NCBI RefSeq assembly: GCF_900096965.1 | Contig: NZ_FMYM01000006.1 | Coordinates: 154,718 to 218,717, forward strand | DNA: 64,000 bases | Reading direction: 5' to 3' | Origin: Shouchella lonarensis | GTDB lineage: Bacteria > Bacillota > Bacilli > Bacillales > Bacillaceae_D | Shown here: positions 8,483 through 17,879 of the stretch, piece after piece | Layout of the letters: each line of letters starts with the position of its first letter | Numbering within the stretch: the stretch's first letter is position 1 | Translations under genes and position numbers: made by a program | Notes under the pieces: model-generated | Told to the model about the DNA's origin: nothing | What the model saw: the letters and a program-made list of their open reading frames with translations, nothing else | Databases searched by the model: none

Positions 8483-8992
8483 TTAAAGAGAAAATGTCCG
8501 GCTCATTTCTTCAACAACTCGTCCCTCAATTGTAAAATAACAGACAGCAATTGCCCCCTCATTTACATCAACAATACAATATGTCCCATGCTCGTAGCCA
8601 CGAGGTAGACGAATGCTCCCTGGATTAATACATAAAACACCATCAACCATTTCTGAGATCGCCACGTGCGTATGCCCATAGACAACGACCGGTACACCTT
8701 TTCCTTTAGCAGCTGCGACGAGTGTTTGACATGATTTCTTCACCCCATATAAGTGCCCGTGCGTCACCCATACTTGAACATTCTCCCACGTTAACAATCG
8801 CTCTTGAACAAATTCGGCTGGCATATCACAGTTACCCGCAACTGTATGTACACCTAATAAAGCTTCGGCATCTGCTGGCAACTGGGAATCCCCAACATGA
8901 ATCATTTGCTCGACTTCCTCTGCGTGTCTTTCAATCACTTGTTGCAATGGGGCTTGCCAGCCATGGCTATCGCTGACAATCAATACTTTCAT
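8483..8992 (-). CDS. ysnB: metallophosphoesterase YsnB
   Basis: A 169-aa calcineurin-like phosphoesterase of the MJ0936/YfcE type. The metal-binding motifs are in order: SDSHG (8-12), HVGDS (about 32), AGNCD (about 53), THGHLYG (about 78) and YGHTHVA (about 105). Relatives hydrolyse phosphodiesters with Mn2+; the physiological substrate is not known. The AGGAGGA ribosome site lies inside the end of rdgB, and the two genes overlap by 26 bases, so they are translated from one mRNA. Order rph-rdgB-ysnB is as in B. subtilis. Confidence 0.93.
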   Translation of the reverse strand: MKVLIVSDSHGWQAPLQQVIERHAEEVEQMIHVGDSQLPADAEALLGVHTVAGNCDMPAEFVQERLLTWENVQVWVTHGHLYGVKKSCQTLVAAAKGKGVPVVVYGHTHVAISEMVDGVLCINPGSIRLPRGYEHGTYCIVDVNEGAIAVCYFTIEGRVVEEMSRTFSL

Positions 8993-9581
8993 TTTTTGTT
9001 CCTCCTATTACTTGCTTCAATACTGCCAATGCTTTAGCACGATGACTGATTTTATTTTTTACTTCCGGGGAAAGTTGTGCCATCGTTTTCCCATACGCAG
9101 GAACAAAAAATATTGGATCATAGCCGAATCCATGTGTTCCACTGGGTTCGATTGCAATACTCCCCTCACATGTACCTTCAACAAATCGGGGCTTGCTTCC
9201 TGGTTCACTGATCGCAATGACACAATAGAAACGAGCAGTACGTTGTGAAGGTGCCATTTCCGCAAGTTCAGACAGGACTTTTTTAATATTTTCTTCATCA
9301 CTACGACTTTCACCGGCATAACGTGCTGAATAGACGCCTGGTGCGCCGTCTAATGCATCGATCATCAAACCTGAGTCGTCAGCAATGACCGTTTTTCCTA
9401 AAAATCGGGACAACGTCTCTGATTTTTTTGCGGCATTTTCATGAAACGTTGCGCCATCTTCAATGATGCTCGGACATGTTGGATAATCATATAGCGATTT
9501 CACTTCCCATGTTGGAGATAACATCGCCTCAAACTCTGCAATCTTCCCTTGATTTTCTGTCGCAATAATGATTTCACTCAT
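8967..9581 (-). CDS. rdgB: XTP/dITP diphosphatase (non-canonical purine NTP pyrophosphatase)
   Basis: A 204-aa HAM1/RdgB-family protein (YsnA in B. subtilis). The N-terminal substrate loop [11 protein letters not shown] and the catalytic block [20 protein letters not shown] (about 68-87) are intact. It removes ITP, dITP and XTP from the nucleotide pool. The ATG at 9581 is chosen because [13 protein letters not shown] matches the family start and a GGAG lies eight bases upstream. The start overlaps the rph stop by eight bases. Confidence 0.95.
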   Translation of the reverse strand: MSEIIIATENQGKIAEFEAMLSPTWEVKSLYDYPTCPSIIEDGATFHENAAKKSETLSRFLGKTVIADDSGLMIDALDGAPGVYSARYAGESRSDEENIKKVLSELAEMAPSQRTARFYCVIAISEPGSKPRFVEGTCEGSIAIEPSGTHGFGYDPIFFVPAYGKTMAQLSPEVKNKISHRAKALAVLKQVIGGTKNESIDCQR

Positions 9582-10341
9582 ATGAACCATCTCCATTTGC
9601 TGCTGTGTCAATAAATGAGACCGCATCTCCTAATACTGCTCGTTGCTCTTCAATCAATGTTCGAATCCCATTTTTTGCTAGAGATAAACATTCCGTAAGT
9701 TGCGCCTCACTAAATACCGCTTCTTCTCCACTTCCTTGCACTTCAACAAATTTGCCGCTTCCTGTGCAAACAACGTTCATATCAACCTCAGCCTTCGCAT
9801 CTTCTTCATAACATAAATCGCATACAGCACCTTCTTTTGATAAAATCCCGACGGAGATGGCTGCCAAGAAATCTTTTACGGGCCACTTCGTAATCAGCCC
9901 CTCATCTCGGGCTTTTTTTAACGCCAACACAACTGCTACGTAAGCCCCAGTAATCGACGCCGTCCGTGTTCCTCCATCCGCTTGAATGACATCACAATCA
10001 ACCCAAAGTGTACGCTCACCAATTTTATCTAAATCAATCACAGCACGCAATGCCCGTCCAATGAGACGCTGAATTTCCATTGTTCGTCCAGTGCGCGTAC
10101 CTTTTGCGGCTTCCCTTACTGTGCGTTCTGCAGTCGCACGCGGTAACATGGAATATTCTGCTGCTAACCACCCTTTTCCTTTGTTACGTAAAAAAGGCGG
10201 GACGCGGTGCTCGATGCTCGCGGTACAAATCACTTTTGTGTCACCCATCGCGATGAGCACCGACCCTTCGGCATATTTTGTAAAATGGGGAATCATGTTC
10301 ACTGTACGTATTTCTGATTTCGATCGTCCATCTTGCCGCAT
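9574..10341 (-). CDS. rph: ribonuclease PH
   Basis: A 255-aa phosphorolytic 3'-5' exoribonuclease that trims tRNA 3' ends. It starts [12 protein letters not shown] and has the RNA-contacting arginines of the [20 protein letters not shown] segment (69-88). Phosphate-site motif GTRTGR and the conserved [17 protein letters not shown] block are present. Length is slightly above the E. coli enzyme (238 aa), as in other Bacillus. It lies 87 bases after gerM and is coupled to rdgB. Confidence 0.97.
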   Translation of the reverse strand: MRQDGRSKSEIRTVNMIPHFTKYAEGSVLIAMGDTKVICTASIEHRVPPFLRNKGKGWLAAEYSMLPRATAERTVREAAKGTRTGRTMEIQRLIGRALRAVIDLDKIGERTLWVDCDVIQADGGTRTASITGAYVAVVLALKKARDEGLITKWPVKDFLAAISVGILSKEGAVCDLCYEEDAKAEVDMNVVCTGSGKFVEVQGSGEEAVFSEAQLTECLSLAKNGIRTLIEEQRAVLGDAVSFIDTAANGDGSYE

Positions 10342-10428
10342 ATACTGTTCCCTCCGTAACTGTCCTGTTCCTCATCGTCTATTATAACATAAGAAAAAAA
10401 CACCTACAGTACGTAGGCGCCTATTTCC

Positions 10429-11526
10429 CTACAATGGTCTTTCATTTAACGTCTCTGGTCGTGTCACCGTTGCCGCAACTTGCCCTTCTTCAGTAGTCGT
10501 CTCCATTTCACCGTTAATTGTAATCGTCACTGCCTCAATCTCTTCTTGCTCTGTCAACGTAAGAGCAATGGCTTCTAACACGTCATTTCGGATTTCTTGC
10601 GTGTCATTTCCTGCTTGAATCGCCTCGTTAAAATTTAACATCACTTCTTTATCATTGATTGTTGGGGCTTCAAGTAATCTCACTTCTGAAGACAAACTAG
10701 ATAATAAGTTTGTAGAAAGCTCCGGTCCTTCAATGAGCGCGTTTACCGCTGCTGTCACCACGTCTTCTGTATTTTCTATCCGCCGCGTCACAGGAACATA
10801 ATAAGTATCTTCTCCTTGTGATCCGATGAAATACACCGTTACATCTTCACTGTTTGTCATGTCAACAACGCCACTTGCTTCTAAATTAATTCCATCTGCG
10901 CGACTCAAATTTCCTTTAATAGGTGTACCGCCTTGTGGCATCGCAGTTAGCTCATAGCCGTCTACTTGTACCTTCACTTCATCCACATCATCAAACTGCG
11001 TTAACGTCCACGTCACTGCCTCTAACAATGCACGCTCATCGGCCACATGGTAGTCATTGAACTCGCTTGTAAAATTAGCCACTGCAATGTTTTCTTCTGT
11101 CATCATTTCAACCGACACTTCTGTTCCCGCCGGTAATACGGCTCTAAATCCGTTTGGCAGCATCTCCTGTATCGGACCACCTTCGACTAAATACTCCAGC
11201 GCTTGCTGCTTTGTTGCTTCTGTTTTTGGTAATATAAAGGTTTGTGGCACCACCATACCATTTGCGTCAATTAAATATAACTCTCGCTGATTTCGAGACG
11301 CCTCTGATTGATCATCTTTCGGTTCTGTCTCCTTATCCGTTCCTTCATTGGCTTCTTCTGCTCCATCTTCTTCACCTTGCTTCAGTTTATCAGCCTCTTC
11401 TTCAGACACATACGTGATTGGTGGCGTATCTAATTCTTCCGATTGATCACTTGCTCCTAGCGAGCATGCTGTACTGAAGACCAATACTGCAACGAATGAC
11501 ACACCCATTCCAACTAATTTGCGCAT
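10429..11526 (-). CDS. gerM: spore germination lipoprotein GerM
   Basis: A 365-aa lipoprotein. Its signal peptide ends in the lipobox STAC (Cys21). A highly acidic linker (about 30-75) follows, then two GerM domains (about 90-205 and 225-345), each with the pattern ..VNALIEGP..LS and ..EALALTLT.. . In B. subtilis GerM is needed for spore cortex assembly and localises SpoIIIAG-SpoIIQ complexes between mother cell and forespore. It has the ribosome site GGGAGGG, and rph follows in the same direction as in B. subtilis. Confidence 0.92.
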   Translation of the reverse strand: MRKLVGMGVSFVAVLVFSTACSLGASDQSEELDTPPITYVSEEEADKLKQGEEDGAEEANEGTDKETEPKDDQSEASRNQRELYLIDANGMVVPQTFILPKTEATKQQALEYLVEGGPIQEMLPNGFRAVLPAGTEVSVEMMTEENIAVANFTSEFNDYHVADERALLEAVTWTLTQFDDVDEVKVQVDGYELTAMPQGGTPIKGNLSRADGINLEASGVVDMTNSEDVTVYFIGSQGEDTYYVPVTRRIENTEDVVTAAVNALIEGPELSTNLLSSLSSEVRLLEAPTINDKEVMLNFNEAIQAGNDTQEIRNDVLEAIALTLTEQEEIEAVTITINGEMETTTEEGQVAATVTRPETLNERPL

Positions 11527-11604
11527 AAAATTCCCTCCCAGATTGGTTGTACTCCTATGTATACGAGCCTACTTTCCTTTTAGACCTACGATATTCCTAT
11601 AAAA

Positions 11605-11630
11605 CAAAAAAACATCTCAACCGAGATGCT
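11605..11630 (-). terminator. trhO terminator
   Basis: CATCTC(AAC)CGAGATG stem (11613-11628), followed on the minus strand by seven T and on the plus strand by CTTTTTG. It lies 14 bases after the trhO stop. Confidence 0.8.
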
Positions 11631-11641
11631 TTTTGCTCCCT

Positions 11642-12610
11642 TTATTCGTATGCCGGCAAAGATTCTCCTAAAAGCGCAAGACGTTCCTGTTGTTCATCGG
11701 GAGAAAGGTTGTGCTCTTTCACATATAAATTACGAGGATGAACACGGCAAGCCGAAGTACATCCGCGCATATAGCGATGCTCATTTTCTTCAGAGCATAA
11801 AATTTGCTTATTACATTCCGGGTTTGCACAATTGACATAACGCTCACATGGCGTACCGTCAAAATAGTCTTTCCCTACAACGGTTGGATCAACTTGATTA
11901 ATGGGAACGGTTAAACGTTCATCGAACACGTAACATTGTCCATCCCACATATCCCCACGTACTTCTGGATCTTTCCCGTAAGTCACAATCCCACCGTGTA
12001 ATTGGCTCACATCTTCAAATCCTTCCTGCTTCAACCATCCAGAAAATTTCTCACAACGAATGCCACCGGTACAGTAAGTAAGAATCTTCTTGCCTTCAAA
12101 CTGCGCTTTATTTTCTCGTACCCAGTCAGGTAAATCACGGAACGTTTTAATATCAGGACGAACCGCACCACGAAAATGTCCAACATCATATTCATAGTCA
12201 TTACGCGCATCAATGACAACCGTATCATCGCGCAACATCGCTTCTTTCCACTCTTTTGGAGATAAATATGTTCCCGTCAATTGACGTGGATCAATATCAT
12301 CTTCATGCAAGCGTAATGTCACAAGTTCTTCGCGTGGGCGTACGTGCATTTTTTTAAATGCATGCGCGTCAGTAAGGTCAATTTTAAAAATAATATCCTT
12401 GAATAACGAATTTGCTTCCATTGCAGCCATATATACATCCGTATCTGCCTTTAAACCGGACACTGTCCCGTTAATGCCTTCGCCCGCAATTAAGATGCGC
12501 CCCTTTAAATTCAAACTACGACAAAACGCAAGATGATCTGCCGCGAATTGTTCCGGATCCTCGATCGTTGTGTAATGATAATACAATAGTACCCGATATG
12601 CTTTTTCCAT
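11642..12610 (-). CDS. trhO: tRNA uridine(34) hydroxylase (rhodanese-domain protein)
   Basis: A 322-aa protein (YbfQ/YceA family). The N-terminal domain (1-95) has the [10 protein letters not shown] block, the central rhodanese domain carries the active-site loop YCTGGIRCE (about 180-188), and the C-terminal part has a cysteine cluster (CANPEC, CSEE, CTSAC) typical of the family. TrhO enzymes oxidise U34 of tRNA to 5-hydroxyuridine with O2, the first step to mo5U in Gram-positives. It has its own terminator and lies between the ferredoxin gene and gerM, a position not shared with B. subtilis. Confidence 0.93.
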   Translation of the reverse strand: MEKAYRVLLYYHYTTIEDPEQFAADHLAFCRSLNLKGRILIAGEGINGTVSGLKADTDVYMAAMEANSLFKDIIFKIDLTDAHAFKKMHVRPREELVTLRLHEDDIDPRQLTGTYLSPKEWKEAMLRDDTVVIDARNDYEYDVGHFRGAVRPDIKTFRDLPDWVRENKAQFEGKKILTYCTGGIRCEKFSGWLKQEGFEDVSQLHGGIVTYGKDPEVRGDMWDGQCYVFDERLTVPINQVDPTVVGKDYFDGTPCERYVNCANPECNKQILCSEENEHRYMRGCTSACRVHPRNLYVKEHNLSPDEQQERLALLGESLPAYE

Positions 12611-12745
12611 TTCATTTCACCTATCCTATTCGTATTTGCAAGATACAATGTGTAGGTGTGACGCCTAAACAATCCTTGATCTTGTTCGGAAAAATAATTT
12701 TCCCGCTACATTATTATACAAAAATATATGGAAATGTCCAGTTGC

Positions 12746-12772
12746 ATAAGAAAAGCGCCTCATGGCGCTTTC
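12746..12772 (-). terminator. ferredoxin gene terminator
   Basis: Perfect 8-bp stem AAAGCGCC/GGCGCTTT (12752-12771) with a 4-base loop, followed on the minus strand by TTCTTATG. It lies ten bases after the ferredoxin stop. Confidence 0.75.
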
Positions 12773-12781
12773 TTTTACTCC

Positions 12782-13024
12782 TTAATCCTCAACTCCAAAA
12801 AATTCCTCTGCCTTCTTCAAAAACTTCTCGTCTTCAGGCTTCATTTCATATTCTTCTACAATTGCATCTACTGGACATACACCTTGACACGCGCCACAAT
12901 CTATGCAAATGTCGGGATTAATGTAATATTGGTCTTCGCCTTCTTCAATGCAATCTACTGGACATACATCGACACATTCGCCGGCTTTTTCTCCAATACA
13001 AGGACTCAAAATGACAAATGACAT
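12782..13024 (-). CDS. fer: 7Fe-type ferredoxin
   Basis: An 80-aa acidic electron carrier. The first cluster motif (CIGEKAGECVDVCPVDC) has Cys9, Cys17, Cys21 and Cys25, with the wide first spacing of the 3Fe-4S/4Fe-4S type. The second is CIDCGACQGVCP (Cys40, 43, 46, 50). This matches Bacillus 7Fe ferredoxins, not the short clostridial 8Fe form. The ATG at 13024 follows AAGGAGTTG; upstream in-frame codons lack a ribosome site. Electron partners are not evident from the neighbours. Confidence 0.92.
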   Translation of the reverse strand: MSFVILSPCIGEKAGECVDVCPVDCIEEGEDQYYINPDICIDCGACQGVCPVDAIVEEYEMKPEDEKFLKKAEEFFGVED

Positions 13025-13199
13025 CTTTTTCAACTCCTTTACAACAAAATACAAACAAGCATTTAAAACAGTTTTCACTTGTTTTGTTTATGATAAGCAG
13101 ATCATCCTGACTACTGCAGAGACTTATCGTAAAGTGTCTATCACTTCTTATATCATACAACTTTTTGTGCGAAACTTAAAGGGGGTAAAAGAAAAAAGA

Positions 13200-14054
13200 C
13201 TATGAACATAATCCTTTTCCTACAATAGAATGATCATATGTATCTGCCGGTAGACGAGACGCTAAATCAACTTCAACAACAAGCCCTGTCTCTACATGCA
13301 GTGATTGAGCGGCAAGTTGCTTAAATTGAGCTGCATCACCCGTTGTGTAAAAGCGGTAAGTAGGCATCACGTCTCCTTGTTGCGCTTGATTATAGTGGAA
13401 CAACAAGCTGCTCACTTCCCGTGCTGTTTCCTTTGCAGATGAAATGATTTTCACATGTGGTGGTAAACACGACGCAATCACAGATGTTAATAGCGGATAG
13501 TGCGTACACCCTAAGATCAATGTGTCAAATGTCGTTGTTTGTAACGGTGCAAGTGATTGTTTGACAACTGCCAACGCTTCGGGGCCAGTCACAATTCCTT
13601 GCTCTACAAGCGGAACAAACAGCGGACAAGCTAAGCTTTCGACCACAACATCTCCTTTAATCGCAGTCAGCGCAACTGTGTACGCGCCGCTATCAATCGT
13701 GCCCGATGTGCCGATGACTGCAATTTCACCGCGCTCGCTTGCTTGGATCGCACTAATTGCACCCGGACGAATCACACCGACAACAGGAATAGATAATTTA
13801 TTTCGGGCTTCCTCTAATACAACTGCCGTTGCTGTATTACAGGCAATCACAATCATCTTCACATCTGCTTCCAATAAGCGGTCAATCATTTGCCAAGTGA
13901 ATCTCCTGACTTCTTCTCTCGATCTTGGACCGTAGGGGCACCTAGCCGAATCTCCGATATACACAATGCTCTCTTTTGATAGTTGCCTAATAATTTCCGT
14001 TGCAACCGTAAGTCCCCCAATACCCGAATCAATGATGCCTATTGGCTTATTCAT
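13200..14054 (-). CDS. racE: glutamate racemase
   Basis: A 284-aa cofactor-independent racemase that makes D-glutamate for peptidoglycan. The N-terminal IIDSGIGGLT motif (Asp9), the first catalytic Cys in ACNTAT (about 72-74) and the second in GCTHYPLL (about 183-186) are all present. It is followed by the ferredoxin gene after 175 bases. It shares the operon start with the MarR gene 14 bases upstream. Confidence 0.96.
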   Translation of the reverse strand: MNKPIGIIDSGIGGLTVATEIIRQLSKESIVYIGDSARCPYGPRSREEVRRFTWQMIDRLLEADVKMIVIACNTATAVVLEEARNKLSIPVVGVIRPGAISAIQASERGEIAVIGTSGTIDSGAYTVALTAIKGDVVVESLACPLFVPLVEQGIVTGPEALAVVKQSLAPLQTTTFDTLILGCTHYPLLTSVIASCLPPHVKIISSAKETAREVSSLLFHYNQAQQGDVMPTYRFYTTGDAAQFKQLAAQSLHVETGLVVEVDLASRLPADTYDHSIVGKGLCS

Positions 14055-14068
14055 GCTTTATCTCTCCT

Positions 14069-14539
14069 CTATTGTTCCGAACGCGCCGCACGTTTTTCCT
14101 TCATCGTTTTTAAAAGCACATGCAAATTTGCTTCTAATAAATCAACTTGGTCACAGCTAAAATCAGTTAACATCTCCGCCAAGTATTGCTGTCGTTTTAC
14201 AATCACTTCTTGGATAATTGTTTGACCTTTTTCGAGTAAATGAATACGAACAACACGTCGGTCCTTTTCATCTTTCACACGAGAGACTAGACCATTCCTC
14301 TCCATACGGTCTACTAAATCTGTCGTTGTGCTGCACGCCAGATGAATACGGGTCGACAATTCACCGATGGTCATATCACCATATTCATTTAACCACTGTA
14401 ACGCCACAAACTGTGGTGGTGTAATGGGGAAATGAGCGAGGATTTCGCGCCCTTTTTGCTTCACTAAGTCGGATATTTTACGTAAAGACCGTTCAATATC
14501 GGCAAATTGATGTTCATTTCTTTGCTCATGCGTGTTCAT
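14069..14539 (-). CDS. ysmB: MarR-family transcriptional regulator (YsmB-like)
   Basis: A 156-aa winged-helix regulator. The recognition helix region is about 60-85 (MTIGELSTRIHLACSTTTDL), and the wing contains DEKDRRVVRIHL. The ATG at 14539 is nine bases after AAAGGA; an in-frame TTG at 14548 overlaps the ribosome site. It is placed directly before racE, as YsmB is near racE and gerM in B. subtilis, but its targets are unknown. Effector is not predictable. Upstream (14540-14680) lies an AT-rich stretch that must hold its promoter. Confidence 0.88.
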   Translation of the reverse strand: MNTHEQRNEHQFADIERSLRKISDLVKQKGREILAHFPITPPQFVALQWLNEYGDMTIGELSTRIHLACSTTTDLVDRMERNGLVSRVKDEKDRRVVRIHLLEKGQTIIQEVIVKRQQYLAEMLTDFSCDQVDLLEANLHVLLKTMKEKRAARSEQ

Positions 14540-14680
14540 CAAATTCAATCCTTTCAGAGAAGCAATGGCACTTACATCGACGTTTGTCCCCGCTAATCTT
14601 TATATTTCTATCTACACACCATACCTATTATAAACTATTTTACCTAATATGCCGCCCATTCAGCAACACCTTTTTCCGCT

Positions 14681-14716
14681 AAAAAAACAAGCGCTGCAAG
14701 AACGCTTGTTTTTTTA
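14681..14716 (-). terminator. ptsHI terminator
   Basis: Stem AAACAAGCG (14685-14693) with CGCTTGTTT (14703-14711), with seven A on the left and seven T on the right, so it can act in both directions. On the minus strand it directly follows ptsI. Confidence 0.85.
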
Positions 14717-14724
14717 TGATACCT

Positions 14725-16452
14725 TTACCTTGTCGCCTGGCCATACTTGGCCTGCACAAGTTGTTTTACTTCTTCTGCTATACCTTTCCTTAAGGCTTCC
14801 AGAGCGAGCGGCACTGCTTCGGATCTTTTGATTGATGCCAGTTGACTCCGTGCTGGTAAAATAGACGTCGCACTCATACTTAGTTCATCTAAACCTAATC
14901 CTAACAACAACGGAATCGCTGTTTCATCTCCAGCCATTTCTCCGCACATCCCAACCCATTTTCCATGCTTATGTGCTGCTTCTGCAACCATTTGGACAAG
15001 ACGCAAAACTGCCGGATGGTACGGTTGATACAAATAAGCAACACGCTCATTCATTCGATCCGCTGCTAACGTATACTGAATTAAATCGTTTGTACCAATG
15101 CTAAAGAAATCGACTTCCTGAGCGAATTGTTCAGCCGCAACCGCTGTAGAAGGGATTTCAACCATAATACCAACTTCCATTTCATCGGACGTGTCAATGC
15201 CTTCGCTCGTTAAGCGCGCTTTCTCATCTTCCAGCAAGTGTTTTGCTGCACGCAATTCTTCCAATGTCGCGATCATTGGAAACATCACTTTTAAGTTACC
15301 GAAGACACTTGCTCTAAGTAATGCCCGCAATTGCGTTCTGAAGATATCTTCGCGTTCTAAACATAATCGAATGGCCCGAAAGCCTAAAAATGGATTTAAT
15401 TCCTCGGGTAAATTTAAATAAGACAATTCTTTATCTCCACCGATGTCAAGCGTACGAATGACAACTGGCTTCCCTTCCATACGTTCCACAACTTCTTTAT
15501 ACGCTGCAAATTGCTCTTCCTCGCTTGGCAACTCACTTCGGTCCATATAGAGGAACTCAGTACGGTACAAACCAATGCCTTCAGCACCGTTTTGTAATAC
15601 TCCTTCTAAGTCTTTTGGTGTTCCAATATTTGCCGCAAGCTCAATATGGTGATGATCCTGTGTCATTGTTTTTTTCGTCGCCAACTTTGCCCATTCGGCT
15701 TTTTGTTTCTGAAAATCTGCTTGCTTCTCACGATACAACGTTAATTCTTCCTCTGTTGGATCTACAATAACCACACCACTTACACCATCAACAATAATCA
15801 TCATCCCATTTTCAACTTTGTCAGTAATCATTTTTGTCCCAACAACAGCAGGGATTTCAAGTGAACGAGACATAATCGCTGAATGAGACGTCCGTCCCCC
15901 TATGTTCGTGGCAAAGCCTTTAATGACTGCCGGGTTTAATTGTGCCGTATCAGATGGAGTTAAGTCATGCGCAATAATGACTGTATCTTCTCTAATATCC
16001 GCAAGAGAAGACATGTCAATGCCTAATAAATGACGTAACACGCGCCTAGAGACGTCGCGAATATCACTTGCTCGCTCACGCATATAATCATTGTCCATAT
16101 TCTCAAACATCGCAACAAACATCGCTGCAACGTTATCCAGCGCATACGCAGCAGTCACTCTATCCGTCTCAATTTTAGACTTTGTTGCCTCCACAAACTC
16201 AGGATCACTTAACACGAGTAAATGCGCTGCAAAAATTTCTGCTTTTTCCTCGCCCAGCTCCTGACGGGTTTTTTCTTGAATATGTGCTAACTCACCACGT
16301 GCCTTATCAAGTGCTTTATCCAAGTGAGCACATTCCTCGCTTGGATGATTTGTTGTTTTCTCTTTGATCGTTAGGTCGGGCTCTTTGTACACAAAAGCCT
16401 TGGCAATTGCCACACCTGTCGATGCAGCAATTCCGTTTAACAAGTCGCCCAT
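14725..16452 (-). CDS. ptsI: phosphoenolpyruvate-protein phosphotransferase (enzyme I of the PTS)
   Basis: A 575-aa cytoplasmic enzyme that takes phosphate from PEP and passes it to HPr. The phospho-acceptor His lies in [13 protein letters not shown] (about 185-197). The C-terminal PEP-binding barrel has the conserved MVEIPSTA and the active-site Cys in GMCGEMAGD (about 500). Family length is normal. The gene starts three bases after ptsH stops, giving the classical ptsHI operon. No enzyme II gene is linked here. Confidence 0.97.
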   Translation of the reverse strand: MGDLLNGIAASTGVAIAKAFVYKEPDLTIKEKTTNHPSEECAHLDKALDKARGELAHIQEKTRQELGEEKAEIFAAHLLVLSDPEFVEATKSKIETDRVTAAYALDNVAAMFVAMFENMDNDYMRERASDIRDVSRRVLRHLLGIDMSSLADIREDTVIIAHDLTPSDTAQLNPAVIKGFATNIGGRTSHSAIMSRSLEIPAVVGTKMITDKVENGMMIIVDGVSGVVIVDPTEEELTLYREKQADFQKQKAEWAKLATKKTMTQDHHHIELAANIGTPKDLEGVLQNGAEGIGLYRTEFLYMDRSELPSEEEQFAAYKEVVERMEGKPVVIRTLDIGGDKELSYLNLPEELNPFLGFRAIRLCLEREDIFRTQLRALLRASVFGNLKVMFPMIATLEELRAAKHLLEDEKARLTSEGIDTSDEMEVGIMVEIPSTAVAAEQFAQEVDFFSIGTNDLIQYTLAADRMNERVAYLYQPYHPAVLRLVQMVAEAAHKHGKWVGMCGEMAGDETAIPLLLGLGLDELSMSATSILPARSQLASIKRSEAVPLALEALRKGIAEEVKQLVQAKYGQATR

Positions 16453-16455
16453 CTG

Positions 16456-16719
16456 CTACTCTCCCAGCCCTTCTTGAATCACTTTCTCGATTGCAGCAAG
16501 TGCTTCCTCTGCATCGCTACCTTCAGCTTTAATTGTTACGTCAGCACCTTTGCCAACACCAAGTGACATGACGCCCATAATTGACTTTAAATTCACAGTC
16601 TTTCCTTTGTAAGACAACGTGAGCTCAGATGCGTATTGTCCTGCTTTATTGACGAGTTGCGTGGCTGGCCGCGCATGAATACCTGTTTCTGATGTAATAT
16701 GAAATGTTTTTTCTGCCAT
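16456..16719 (-). CDS. ptsH: phosphocarrier protein HPr
   Basis: An 87-aa protein. His15 (GIHARPAT) takes phosphate from enzyme I, and Ser46 (LKSIMGVMS) is the HPr-kinase site that makes it the CcpA corepressor. So CcpA-type catabolite control is expected, which fits the cre site near lcfA at 31449. The ATG at 16719 matches the family start MAEKTF. The reading frame is open further upstream, but without homology. Confidence 0.97.
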   Translation of the reverse strand: MAEKTFHITSETGIHARPATQLVNKAGQYASELTLSYKGKTVNLKSIMGVMSLGVGKGADVTIKAEGSDAEEALAAIEKVIQEGLGE

Positions 16720-16874
16720 ATGAGATTCCTCTTTTCTCTTAGCTTTTCTTAAATCTAAAATGAACAACACGACGGATATAGCGCCTCTTATGTTTATCTC
16801 CAGAATTCCCCATCAGGCACAATTCTATCCATATGGTCAACGAATGCTTCTCCAACTGGAAATGAAACAACGTC

Positions 16875-16903
16875 ATTATAGCATGACGCTTTTCACCTTT
16901 CAA
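16875..16903 (-). promoter_or_regulatory. sigma-A promoter of ptsHI
   Basis: On the minus strand, TTGAAA (16903-16898), exactly 17 bases, then a perfect TATAAT (16880-16875). The untranslated leader is about 150 nt. The remaining intergenic space up to gerE (16904-17087) holds the gerE promoter and no other gene. Confidence 0.85.
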
Positions 16904-16992
16904 CATAGAATGACATATCAGGAATAATATGTTTGACTGTCATGTGAAATAAACAAATGTTGGGAAGAAAATTCCTCTGAAATCGCCTATTC

Positions 16993-17020
16993 ACACCTCT
17001 CTCCCTCTACACATATACTG
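16993..17020 (+). promoter_or_regulatory. possible sigma-K promoter of gerE
   Basis: ACAC (16993-16996) is followed 15 bases later by CATATACTG (17012-17020). This resembles the sigma-K pattern (AC at -35, CATA---TA at -10). gerE is known to be sigma-K dependent in B. subtilis. The match is partial, so this is a suggestion. Confidence 0.4.
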
Positions 17021-17087
17021 TGGTGACTAAAGCCTTTTAGGTCATATTTCAGACCAGCTCTTGGCCCGGCATGAAGGAGTGAACATA

Positions 17088-17312
17088 TTGAAAGGAGCAG
17101 ACTTCGAAAACAAACCCTTACTAACGAGAAGGGAACGCGAAGTATTCGAACTACTCATCCAAGATCACACGACCAAAGAAATTGCCGATAAGCTTTTTAT
17201 TAGCGAGAAAACCGTTCGCAACCATATATCTAATACAATGCAGAAGCTGGGAGTTAAGGGGCGCTCTCAAGCCGTCATCGAATTGATACGACTAGGCGAA
17301 TTGCAAATTTAA
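17088..17312 (+). CDS. gerE: late mother-cell transcription regulator GerE
   Basis: A 74-aa LuxR-type DNA-binding protein consisting almost only of the helix-turn-helix (LLTRREREVFELL, then TTKEIADKLFISEKTVRNHI). It has the same length as B. subtilis GerE and is nearly collinear with it. It controls spore coat genes with sigma-K in the mother cell. Start: TTG at 17088, eight bases after AGGAG. An upstream in-frame TTG at 17061 lies before the ribosome site. The gene diverges from ptsHI. Confidence 0.95.
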   Translation: MKGADFENKPLLTRREREVFELLIQDHTTKEIADKLFISEKTVRNHISNTMQKLGVKGRSQAVIELIRLGELQI

Positions 17313-17321
17313 AGCATGAAA

Positions 17322-17346
17322 GCCTGCAAAAAACGCAGGCTTTTTT
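17322..17346 (+). terminator. gerE terminator
   Basis: GCCTGC/GCAGGC stem (17322-17340) followed by six T. It lies nine bases after the gerE stop. Confidence 0.9.
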
Positions 17347-17367
17347 CGGTGTAATTTTAATTTTTTA

Positions 17368-17814
17368 CTATAGTGCTTGTAATGCTGCCAGACTTGTTTC
17401 TCCTATTGGACGTGCTCTGCCTGTGTTTACATCAACTTGCACTAAAGTTCCCCGTCCAGTTAAACAGACCTCTCCATTATTTAATCCAACATAATGCACA
17501 TCGAACGACGATGTTCCAAGTTTGTCAACCTTTACCCCGATCTCAATTGTGTCCCCGTACTTCATTTGCGCAATATAATCACATTGCAAATCCGCTGTCA
17601 CAATCATCGTTTCCATTGGTTTTTTTAGCCATTGCTTCATTAAACCATGGCGCTCAAAAAATTGGAGCCTTGCCTGTTCAAAATAGACAAAAGCAACGGT
17701 ATTGTTCACATGACCGAATGCATCTGTCTCTGAAAAACGAACATGGATCGGCGTAAAAAATTGAAATGAGTCGCGCCATGTATCCAAATCATGAATATAC
17801 GCTGGTATCTTCAT
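17368..17814 (-). CDS. ysmA: acyl-CoA thioesterase-like hotdog protein YsmA
   Basis: A 148-aa single hotdog domain of the 4-hydroxybenzoyl-CoA thioesterase type. The motif SETDAFGHVNNTVAFVYFEQAR (about 29-50) contains the catalytic Asp and the helix start. The substrate is unknown; relatives hydrolyse acyl-CoA. Position between sdhB and gerE is as in B. subtilis. A ribosome site AGGGGGA precedes it, and a terminator separates it from sdhB. Confidence 0.88.
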   Translation of the reverse strand: MKIPAYIHDLDTWRDSFQFFTPIHVRFSETDAFGHVNNTVAFVYFEQARLQFFERHGLMKQWLKKPMETMIVTADLQCDYIAQMKYGDTIEIGVKVDKLGTSSFDVHYVGLNNGEVCLTGRGTLVQVDVNTGRARPIGETSLAALQAL

Positions 17815-17829
17815 CTACATTTCCCCCTA

Positions 17830-17871
17830 AAAAACAAGCTGTCTCTATCGTCAAAATGAGACAGAGACAGC
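17830..17871 (-). terminator. sdhCAB terminator
   Basis: Stem GCTGTCTCT (17838-17846) with AGAGACAGC (17863-17871). On the minus strand it is followed by TTGTTTTTTAG. It ends the succinate dehydrogenase operon eight bases after sdhB. Confidence 0.85.
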
Positions 17872-17879
17872 CTTGATGA

